From Solwaraspora sp. WMMD406 (GTDB taxonomy: Bacteria > Actinomycetota > Actinomycetes > Mycobacteriales > Micromonosporaceae): a stretch of 64,000 nt of DNA. The number at the start of each line of letters is the position of its first letter. Position 1 is the stretch's first letter. The stretch lies in the NCBI RefSeq assembly GCF_029626025.1, contig NZ_JARUBF010000001.1:3782001-3846000 (forward strand). The letters run 5' to 3'. The translations under genes were made by a program, and so were the position numbers. This document shows, piece after piece, positions 33,941 to 40,944 of this stretch. The notes beneath the pieces were generated by a model. The model made no database searches. It worked only from the letters and a program-made list of their open reading frames with translations, and was not told the DNA's origin.

Positions 33941-33978
33941 TGGGTGGAGCGCAGCGGTCAGCTCCGCCTCGGTTGGTT
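33934..33978. terminator. Hairpin at the left junction of the island
   Basis: AACCAA ... GGTGGAGC, 10-nt loop, GCTCCGCC ... TTGGTT forms a two-part stem with one G-U pair. It lies downstream of the NUDIX stop (minus strand) and starts 2 bp after the direct repeat ends. It may be the NUDIX-operon terminator or the end of the inserted DNA. Confidence 0.5.
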
Positions 33979-34024
33979 TCGCCACAAGCGCGCCGGTTTG
34001 CTCCCTCCTCAGTTCCGGAGCTCC

Positions 34025-34480
34025 TCAGGCCGTTTGAGGGATCAAGCGGGCAGCCTCGCTGATCAGAGCAGGGAGTTCGGCGGGCGTGTGAAGGGTCGCC
34101 AGGTCCTCGACGGGTATCCACTTCGCGCCAGCGACTTCGTCGACTTGGGCCGTAAGGTTGCCGCCGGTGGCTTGGCAGACGTAGACGAAGTCGATGTGTC
34201 GGTGTGGTCCGACCTTGCGGTCTTCGATGTCCATCTCGATGATGGCGTACGGGCTTGGGATACTGCGTACGGCGGGGTGCCGGAATGGCGGTGGGCCGAG
34301 GATGTCGGCGATGATCCCGGTTTCCTCGTGCACCTCGCGGAGTGCCGCTTCGGCGGGGTCTTCGTTGGGGTCGATGTGCCCGCCGGGGTACAGCCAGAGG
34401 TCGATCTTGTTGTGGTGCACGAGCAGGACGTGACCGTCGTCGTTGAAGACGATGGCCGAGCTGGTGAAATGACGGATCAT
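34025..34480 (-). CDS. NUDIX hydrolase
   Basis: A 151-residue NUDIX enzyme with a complete Nudix box at about 33-55 (GGHIDPNEDPAEAALREVHEETG, read as G-x5-E-x7-REVHEETG). The family hydrolyses nucleoside diphosphates linked to another moiety, for example nucleotide sugars. It starts with ATGA overlapping the DegT stop and is the last gene of a three-gene operon. Given the neighbours it may release or police a nucleotide sugar; the substrate cannot be read from the sequence. A frame extension to 34528 is not needed. Confidence 0.9.
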   Translation of the reverse strand: MIRHFTSSAIVFNDDGHVLLVHHNKIDLWLYPGGHIDPNEDPAEAALREVHEETGIIADILGPPPFRHPAVRSIPSPYAIIEMDIEDRKVGPHRHIDFVYVCQATGGNLTAQVDEVAGAKWIPVEDLATLHTPAELPALISEAARLIPQTA

Positions 34481-35598
34481 GCTTGGGTATCTCCCTGGGC
34501 GATCTGGGCCACGCGGTCGGCCATCCACCCTACGGTCGCGTCCGTCATTCCGGGGTGCACTGGGAGTTGAACGGTGGTCGTGGCGAGGTGTTCAGCGTTG
34601 GGGCACTGGCTGGCATAGGGCTTAAAGATGGGCTGGTGGTACAGCGGCCGGTACCGCCACCGGATCGAGTCGGGTGGAAGGCCTGCGGCTTCGAACCCTG
34701 CGACGACCTGCGGGATGCGGTCCTTGATGGTGAGGACGAGGTTGTAATAGTTCGGCTTGTCCTGGACTCCGTACGGCAGCTCCCGTAACAGGCCGCCTGG
34801 GGGTAGCGCGGCGAGGACGCGTTGGGCGTTGCGGCGGCGTCGGTCGAGTTGACCGTCGAGCATTTTGAGCCGGCGCAGGCCGATAGCGGCCAGAGGGGCG
34901 GCGAGCTTGTAGTTGACACCGTGGGCGGTGCCATGCAGATGGCCGAGGTGGGTGTACCAGTCGATGCGTTCGCCAAGTTCCTCGTCGTCGGTGAGGACGA
35001 AGCCTCCCTCGCCTGTGGACAAGAGCTTGCGGTCGTGGGTGGAGAGGCAGCCGACGGCACCGTGGGTGCCGGCGAACTGGTTGCCGACTCGGGTGCCGTG
35101 GGCTTGGCACGCGTCCTCGATGACAGGCACTCCGGCTTGGGCGAGTAGGTCTGCGCTGGCTCGCTCGTCGTTGGGGTAGCCCCAGAGCGGCAGGGAGATG
35201 GCGGCGCGGGTGCGTTCGGTGAGCTTGCGCTGGAGATCGGCGGGATCGAGGGCAAGGGAATCGGGCAGGGTGTCGACGGGGACGGGTGTGGCTCCGCACG
35301 TGAGCACCGGCATGGCGGTCGGCAGGGGTGCGGTGGCCGGGACGAGGACTTCCGCGCCGGGGCGGACGCCGAGGGCGATGAGCGCGGCGTGCAGCGCGGA
35401 GGTTCCCGAGTTGACGGCGATGGCGCGGCGAGCGCCGAAGCGCTTGGCGAGCGCGTGTTCGTAGATTGCGAGGACCGGGGCACCGCCGGAGAGGCGGCCG
35501 TCGTCGAGCGCGGCGCGGATCTCGTCCAGTTCGCCGCAGGGTGAAGGGGAGTACCGGTCGTCGACGGGGTTGAGGACGTCGTGGCTGCTAGTTGTCAT
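34477..35598 (-). CDS. DegT/DnrJ/EryC1/StrS-family aminotransferase
   Basis: A 373-residue PLP-dependent sugar or cyclitol aminotransferase. Lys191 in STHDRKLLSTGEGG forms the Schiff base; Asp162 in VIEDACQAHG contacts the pyridine nitrogen. VNSGTSALHAAL (62-73) binds the phosphate. These enzymes convert keto-sugars on nucleotides, or keto-cyclitols, to amino forms. The ATG overlaps the dehydrogenase stop by 11 bp. With the dehydrogenase making the ketone and this enzyme the amine, the operon could synthesise an amino sugar or aminocyclitol. Confidence 0.92.
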   Translation of the reverse strand: MTTSSHDVLNPVDDRYSPSPCGELDEIRAALDDGRLSGGAPVLAIYEHALAKRFGARRAIAVNSGTSALHAALIALGVRPGAEVLVPATAPLPTAMPVLTCGATPVPVDTLPDSLALDPADLQRKLTERTRAAISLPLWGYPNDERASADLLAQAGVPVIEDACQAHGTRVGNQFAGTHGAVGCLSTHDRKLLSTGEGGFVLTDDEELGERIDWYTHLGHLHGTAHGVNYKLAAPLAAIGLRRLKMLDGQLDRRRRNAQRVLAALPPGGLLRELPYGVQDKPNYYNLVLTIKDRIPQVVAGFEAAGLPPDSIRWRYRPLYHQPIFKPYASQCPNAEHLATTTVQLPVHPGMTDATVGWMADRVAQIAQGDTQA

Positions 35599-36676
35599 AG
35601 GTCAGCACCACCCTGATGGTTTCCTCTGGGCGCTGGGCGATCAGCTGGTACGCCTTGGCCGCCTCGCTGAAGGGGAAGCGGTGAGATACCAGGCTGTCGA
35701 CATGCACCTGCCCACTGATGACCAAGTCCCGGGCGGAGGCGTTGAGTCGCGGCAGGTCCCAGGCGGGGTGGGCGCGCTGTGGGCAGCCGTTCACGGTCAT
35801 GGAGGAGACCAGGGTGATGCGGTTGCGGTGGTACTCCTCGCCGAGTCGTAGGCCGTCCTGATCGCCGTGGTAGGAGGCGACAGTCGCGACTCGGCCGCCT
35901 ACCCGGACGCAGCGGATCGCCTCGTGCAGGCCGCGGTAGGAGCCGGAGGCTTCGATGGCCACGTCCGCGCCCTGCGGGCTGCAGAGTTTACGGACCTGCA
36001 CGGCGACATCGTCGTCAGTGGCGGCGTGTACGGGTGTGATGCCGAGGGAGTCGGCGGTGTCCAGACGCAGCGGGTAGTGGTCCACTCCGATGACCTTGGC
36101 AGCTCCGGCGAGTCGCGCGAGTTGGCCGGCGAGAAGGCCGACAGTGCCGAGCCCGACTACGACGACGATATCGCCAAGGCGTACCTCAGCGTCGTGTACG
36201 CCCCCGAGGGCGACCCGCGCCAGGATGAAGAAGATAGCGCGTTCGGCTTCGGCGCCGGTCGGCAACCGGCTTGCGAGGGCAGCGTCGGCCGGAACGATGT
36301 GCGTGGTCCCATGCGGGCGGTCGAGGGTGACGAGGTCGCCGACGCTTACTTTGCCGACAGCGGCCTCGCCGACGGCGGTGACCCGCGCGATGGTCTCGTA
36401 GCCCGGCGCTACTGGGAAGTCTCGGCCGGCGCCGTCGAGGAAGATGCGTCGATGCGGGTCCCAAGACCGGTGTAGCGCGGCGGCGTCGCCGGCCATCCAG
36501 GCCATCTCGGTGCCGTGGCTGATGCCGGAGAGGACCGATTCGGCGTAGACGTCGTCGGGGCCGAGCGCGGGCAAATGCTCGCGAACGATCTCGACCTGAC
36601 CCGGTCCTGTGATCATGATCCTGCTGCAGGGAGGCTCGTCGGCAGTGCGTGGTTGTACGACTTCGGGTTCGGTCAT
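35588..36676 (-). CDS. Medium-chain dehydrogenase/reductase, BchC-like, lacking catalytic-zinc Cys
   Basis: A 362-residue MDR. The usual zinc-ligand motif GICGTD is replaced by SGISHGTEM (50-58) and GHE by PGYE (91-94), the pattern of the zinc-independent bacteriochlorophyllide dehydrogenase-like group. The Rossmann motif VVGLGTVGLLAG is intact near 167-178. It would oxidise a secondary alcohol with NAD(P). ATG 36676 has GGAGAG upstream; the frame extends to 36805 without coding character. First gene of the minus-strand operon with DegT and NUDIX. Confidence 0.85.
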   Translation of the reverse strand: MTEPEVVQPRTADEPPCSRIMITGPGQVEIVREHLPALGPDDVYAESVLSGISHGTEMAWMAGDAAALHRSWDPHRRIFLDGAGRDFPVAPGYETIARVTAVGEAAVGKVSVGDLVTLDRPHGTTHIVPADAALASRLPTGAEAERAIFFILARVALGGVHDAEVRLGDIVVVVGLGTVGLLAGQLARLAGAAKVIGVDHYPLRLDTADSLGITPVHAATDDDVAVQVRKLCSPQGADVAIEASGSYRGLHEAIRCVRVGGRVATVASYHGDQDGLRLGEEYHRNRITLVSSMTVNGCPQRAHPAWDLPRLNASARDLVISGQVHVDSLVSHRFPFSEAAKAYQLIAQRPEETIRVVLTYDN

Positions 36677-36971
36677 GATCTCTCCAGGGTTGGTAGACGG
36701 CGGAGGCGCGTGCTGGCGTCTTCGTCGCCGAAGGCGTCGAACTCGCAAAACGCGAGGCTGGCCACGGCGGTAGAGGTGTGACGAACTCTGATCGTCCAAA
36801 TCCATCGCCGTAGTTGTCTGTGTGACTAGCCTGCGGGTCCGGACCGTCCCCTGACGATGCGTGGACGTCCTAGTGTTGTCCGAGTTTCAGCTCGTCTGCG
36901 CTCGCCGTCGCCTACTACGCTGCCAACTGCGACTATGACACTCGGTGCATAGCTAGCCTGGGGGCAATCCC
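36677..36971. promoter_or_regulatory. Divergent promoter region of the island
   Basis: This 295-bp spacer separates the two divergent island operons. It is less GC-rich than average. I see no unambiguous promoter or palindrome; a weak CTGCGA-N17-TAGCTA pair precedes the XRE gene. As the XRE protein is encoded next to it, this is the natural place for its operator. Confidence 0.4.
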
Positions 36972-39900
36972 GTGGAGACGGTACGGCGGTGGACGGGCCG
37001 CGAGGCAAGAGCATTGCGCCTTGCTCTGCGTATGAGCGTGCGCGGCTTCGCGGAACACCTCGGCGTCAATCCGGCGGCCATCTCCAATTGGGAGAAGCGT
37101 GGCAGCGCGACCCGCATGCGCTACGAGACCCAGCAGATGCTCGATGTCGATCTGGCACGGTCGCCGATCGAGGTCAAGCAGCGGTTTGCCCAAGCGCTCA
37201 AGGCGTCAGTGGCCGCAGGCCCGAACGGCGCGCCCGTACTTGCCGACGGTGGCGCCACGTCCGCAAAGCCAGATCTTGGCACCCGTTCCAGGGAACGGAC
37301 CAAGGCCATCCTCGCGGCGCTCAGTAGGCAGCAGCCCGATGACCTCGTCTACACACCTCCGGCCGACGTCCAGCGGCAGATTGCGGACCTCCTCGTCTCG
37401 ACCGCTCGCGTCTACCTGGTCACCGGCCCCCCAGGTTGTGGCAAGACCAGCTTCGTCCGCCATCTGGCGTCTCATGTTCCCGGAGTGGATTTCCAACTGC
37501 TGAGCGCAGACTCGTGGACCGAGGACATCGACCTAGCGCGGGAGATCCTCCGCTACGGCTCTCTGCCGGCGGGCGTGGATCCGCTGTTGACCCTTGAAGA
37601 CGAGAGCCAGAGCCTGTGCAGGCCGCTGCTCGTTCTCATCGACGGTCCGCAGTCCCGCGCCGTCGTGGACAAGGTCTGCCGGCAACTCGACGGCACGCTG
37701 CGGCAGGTGCTCTCGGTCAACTTGAGGTTCCTTCTCGTACTGCGTACACCGCCGGATGTCGAACTCGCGCCCTACCCTGTCCTGGCCGCAGCGGTCATGC
37801 ACGGTCAGGGTCGCGGTGTCGGCCCGTCGCTGCGTCTGGACCGCTGGGATGCCGGTACAGCCCGGAACGTGTGGAACGCGCAGCGGCATGCGAACGAGCC
37901 CCCGTTCGACGCCCTGCCCGCGCGGATCCGCAACTTGGTCCGCCTGCCGCTGTACATGAGCCTCATCCGGGCCGCCAAGTCGACTGAGCCATTTGGGCAA
38001 GCCAACGCCTACCGGCTTGTGGACTTCTGCGTCGCCTCGATCCTGAAGGCAGCGGGCCTGGACGTCGAGCGCGCGACGGCGGATCTGACCGCACTGGCGC
38101 GACGGCAACTCGCTGCGGCATGGACGCATCACCTGCTTCCTACGATCGAAGACGACCCGCCGGGTAGTGCCGATGGCCTCTCTACGTCGTCGGTCGCCAG
38201 ACTCGTGCGGTCCGGACCGTTCGGCAGCCTTACATTCCAGCACGACGTCATTCGTGAGTACCTTTTCGCGCGGTGGCTCGCCCAGCACATCGAGTCCCAC
38301 GGACGCTCGGCCGTCACGATCGAGTTGCTCAACGACCTGGCCGCTCGCACCAACACATCAGCTGACCTGCGAGGCGTCCTGGAGTTCTTCTTGCAAGGCT
38401 TGGATGCGGCATCACCGGAGCTGCTGGCCGCCGTCGCGCAGTCACCGTCGATCAACCTCACCGCAACGTTGCCGCTGATGCTCGACCTCACCGGCGAGAG
38501 TGCGTCCTTTGCCACGGCCGAGGTGCTGCGCGCGTGTGCCTCCCGATGCCTGCACGACAACGGCCTGCCCCTCGCCAGAGCCCTCCTGCGGACCAGCGCA
38601 GCCGTCACGGCACTCGGCGCGGAGTATCCCCGATGGATGCTGCGGGTTCTACGCCGATTCGGCCCGGCCGTCTGGTCCGACATCGTGGCGCGCGTCGAGA
38701 CGCAGCTGCCTATCGCGGCCGCCCACGACTTCGTCCGCCTTACGCAGCTCGACATCGTAGAGGACGCGGTGTTCCTTGCCCGACACTTCTACGTCTTCCT
38801 CACCGCTGACGACAGTACCTCCCATCAGCTGAAAACACTCCTGGCCCATCCCGACTGGCGAGCCCGCGCTGCCCTCGCCGAGGGGATCCGAGCAGGCCAG
38901 GTGATCCCCCGGCATACCGTGATCTCGATCATGGAGTCGTTGACCGCAGACCGCGATTACAAAGTCCGCGCCGCCGCCGCCGAAGCCGCTGGCCGGTCGA
39001 CCGCGCCCGGTCTGGAACACCTACTGTCCACGCTCCTCGACGACCGCAACTGGCACGTCCGCGAACGTCTTCTCCAAGGGCTGTCCTTCAGAGTTGGGGA
39101 CGAGGACTCGGCCGCCGACCTTGTCTTCCGGCGTCAAGAAGCATGGCGGACCGGCCCTCGAAACGTCCGAGTCGCCGCCCAGCGACTTCTTCTTGAACGC
39201 GGCAAGAGGCCTCTGCAAGACGAGGACTCCTCCCGCAGCGCTTTGTTCGGCCTGCTCCGCGAGATCCGTACAGGCACCCTGCGGCTACCCACGAACGTCC
39301 AGTCAGCTCTGATCCGTCAAGGCGTCGCCTCGAAGGACTGGGTCGTACGCACCGAAGCCAACCTGCTCGAACACCACGGCACAGCCACAAGCGTTGCCGC
39401 AGGTCTCGGCAAGGAAGCCTTCCGGCGTCTTCGAGGCGGATGCGCCCTTCAGGTCGCGCTCGACGTCCGGGACCTTGACCACGCGATCACCGTCGGGCGG
39501 GCCGTAGCCAGCGCGGGAGTGCAATTCATCGAGATCGGCGACCCGCTCATCAAGAGCGTCGGCGTCCAGGCCATCAGCGCGGTCAAGCAGCGAATCCCTG
39601 GTGCATGGATCGTCGCCGAGATGATGTCCGCAGACTGGGGACGCGACCAGGTGGTTCTCGCGACCGAGGCCGGAGCCGACGTCGTACTACTCATCGGACC
39701 CGCCAGCATCGCCAGCGTGTCCGCAGCAGCCGAAGCGAGCAGACGGCTGGGCGTCCCCATTGTGATCGACGTGCCCGAGGGCCGGCTGGTCCAAGGCTGG
39801 GTGCAGGACATGGAACGCGCGGGAGTCGACGGCTTCGCCATCACCACGAACATCGACTTGGGCGTGGCCGGCTCTCACCCTCTCGACCAGGCACAATTCA

Positions 39901-40088
39901 TCAGGTCGTGGACGAGGCTGCCGGTCGCTGTCTCCGGTGGTTTCGAACCTACCGACCTTGAGGCTAGGCGGCGACGATCCTGGGACATCCTCGTCGTCGG
40001 TCGCGGAGTCACCGATTCCCTGGATCCCGCCGTCGCCGCACGGGACCTCGCGGCTTCGATCGAACTCACCGAAGGACACAGCTCGTGA
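36972..40088 (+). CDS. XRE-STAND ATPase-HEAT-HUMPS fusion protein
   Basis: A 1038-residue fusion. An XRE helix-turn-helix (about 12-60, LRMSVRGFAEHLGVNPAAISNWEKRG in pieces) precedes a STAND/AAA ATPase with P-loop TGPPGCGKTS (151-160) and Walker B LLVLIDGPQ (219-227). HEAT-like helical repeats span about 480-815. Residues about 824-1033 match the 3-hexulose-6-phosphate synthase/orotidine-phosphate decarboxylase (HUMPS) barrel: LQVALDVRDLDHA, IEIGDPLIKSVG, AEAGADVVLL-like ATEAGADVV, and VAVSGGFEP. The catalytic D-x-K-x-x-D becomes E883-M-M885-S-A-D888, losing Asp and Lys, so it is probably a ligand-binding sensor. GTG 36972 follows GGGGG. Its stop overlaps the GNAT start. Confidence 0.82.
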   Translation: METVRRWTGREARALRLALRMSVRGFAEHLGVNPAAISNWEKRGSATRMRYETQQMLDVDLARSPIEVKQRFAQALKASVAAGPNGAPVLADGGATSAKPDLGTRSRERTKAILAALSRQQPDDLVYTPPADVQRQIADLLVSTARVYLVTGPPGCGKTSFVRHLASHVPGVDFQLLSADSWTEDIDLAREILRYGSLPAGVDPLLTLEDESQSLCRPLLVLIDGPQSRAVVDKVCRQLDGTLRQVLSVNLRFLLVLRTPPDVELAPYPVLAAAVMHGQGRGVGPSLRLDRWDAGTARNVWNAQRHANEPPFDALPARIRNLVRLPLYMSLIRAAKSTEPFGQANAYRLVDFCVASILKAAGLDVERATADLTALARRQLAAAWTHHLLPTIEDDPPGSADGLSTSSVARLVRSGPFGSLTFQHDVIREYLFARWLAQHIESHGRSAVTIELLNDLAARTNTSADLRGVLEFFLQGLDAASPELLAAVAQSPSINLTATLPLMLDLTGESASFATAEVLRACASRCLHDNGLPLARALLRTSAAVTALGAEYPRWMLRVLRRFGPAVWSDIVARVETQLPIAAAHDFVRLTQLDIVEDAVFLARHFYVFLTADDSTSHQLKTLLAHPDWRARAALAEGIRAGQVIPRHTVISIMESLTADRDYKVRAAAAEAAGRSTAPGLEHLLSTLLDDRNWHVRERLLQGLSFRVGDEDSAADLVFRRQEAWRTGPRNVRVAAQRLLLERGKRPLQDEDSSRSALFGLLREIRTGTLRLPTNVQSALIRQGVASKDWVVRTEANLLEHHGTATSVAAGLGKEAFRRLRGGCALQVALDVRDLDHAITVGRAVASAGVQFIEIGDPLIKSVGVQAISAVKQRIPGAWIVAEMMSADWGRDQVVLATEAGADVVLLIGPASIASVSAAAEASRRLGVPIVIDVPEGRLVQGWVQDMERAGVDGFAITTNIDLGVAGSHPLDQAQFIRSWTRLPVAVSGGFEPTDLEARRRRSWDILVVGRGVTDSLDPAVAARDLAASIELTEGHSS

Positions 40089-40564
40089 TTATCGCGCCGC
40101 TCACGGTAGACCGGATTCCCGACCTGGAGACACTGCTGGCCCTAGGAGAGCCGTACGTCAGGCTGCGAGGCTCATCGGACTACTGGCTGTATGCCACGCT
40201 GTTCGCCAACACCTGCCCACTCGCCATCATCGACGGGCAGGTCGTCGGCAGCGTGATCGCTTTCCGAAGCCAGGTCGACCCATCACAGATCTATCTGCAA
40301 GACGTGATAACGCACCCCAGCCACCGTCGTCAAGGGGTCACACGGGCGCTCGTGGAGGAGGTTCATCGTCAAGGCGTTCTCTGGGGATGCCGGCGTCTGT
40401 TCCTCACCTCGGAACCCGACAACCACGCCGCGCACAGCGCATGGCTCGGCTTGGGCTTTAGCAACCGCTCAGGTGACACGACCGAGCAGGGCGTCTCCGT
40501 GATCTACGACTTCAAGGGGCCGGGGAAGCATCGTGCCGTGTATGAGCGACCGATCGGCAGCTAG
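40085..40564 (+). CDS. GNAT acetyltransferase
   Basis: A 159-residue GCN5-type N-acetyltransferase. The acetyl-CoA pyrophosphate loop is HPSHRRQGVTRALVEEV (about 79-95), with the preceding strand IYLQDVIT and the terminal NHAAHSAWLGLGF. GTG 40085 overlaps the fusion-protein stop (GTGA). It could acetylate the amine produced by the DegT pathway, a protein, or an antibiotic. The last residues (GKHRAVYERPIGS) are atypical and may be read-out into junction DNA. Confidence 0.86.
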   Translation: MIIAPLTVDRIPDLETLLALGEPYVRLRGSSDYWLYATLFANTCPLAIIDGQVVGSVIAFRSQVDPSQIYLQDVITHPSHRRQGVTRALVEEVHRQGVLWGCRRLFLTSEPDNHAAHSAWLGLGFSNRSGDTTEQGVSVIYDFKGPGKHRAVYERPIGS

Positions 40565-40658
40565 ATTCGGGTGCCACGCGGGCGGCGGCTGGACGGCACG
40601 ATGTCGGGTGAGTCGGCGCTGACTTGGCCTGGTGGAGGACGCGAGCGGTGACGACGCC

Positions 40659-40944
40659 GGGACGGCCCGCCGAGGGTGGCGGGCCGTCCTGGTTGGTATC
40701 GCCGCTGGTACTGCTACGGCAGGGTGTTCAGCACGAGGCTGCCGATCTCGGTGCCGAGCACCTCGGACCGGTTGTTGTCGGCGACCCCGTCGGCGCGGTT
40801 CATCAACACGGCGACCACGATCCCGTCGTCGGGGTACATCTGCAGGTAGGCCGTCGATCCGGTGGCGCCGCCGTTCTTGCCGACCCGCAGGTGTCCGTCC
40901 TCGGTGTCGATCGACCAGCCGTAGGCGTACCCCCATCCGGTGTC
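40659..40944. repeat. Right 286-bp direct repeat
   Basis: Partner of 33647-33932. It forms the native 3' end and terminator of the complete serine-hydrolase gene. Confidence 0.85.
40660..40689. terminator. Hairpin terminator (right copy)
   Basis: GGACGGCCCGCC, loop GAGGGT, GGCGGGCCGTCC: 12-bp perfect stem after the serine-hydrolase stop at 40714 (minus). It also faces the end of the GNAT operon, so it serves both directions. Confidence 0.7.

Larger units (their letters stand above)
33647..40944. mobile_element. Putative 7-kb genomic island between direct repeats
   Basis: Two 286-bp copies of a serine-hydrolase gene 3' end bound this segment in direct orientation. The intact gene is on the right; the left copy is cut off. 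This is the arrangement left when an element carrying a substitute 3' end enters a gene. The cargo is two divergent operons (dehydrogenase, DegT aminotransferase, NUDIX; XRE-STAND-HUMPS, GNAT). No integrase or transposase is present, so the element is immobile, was mobilised in trans, or arose by homologous recombination. Confidence 0.5.

Noticed and set aside
33647-40944. Calling the island a transposon or phage
   Set aside because: No transposase, integrase, terminal inverted repeats or short target duplication; the flanking repeats are parts of a host-type gene.
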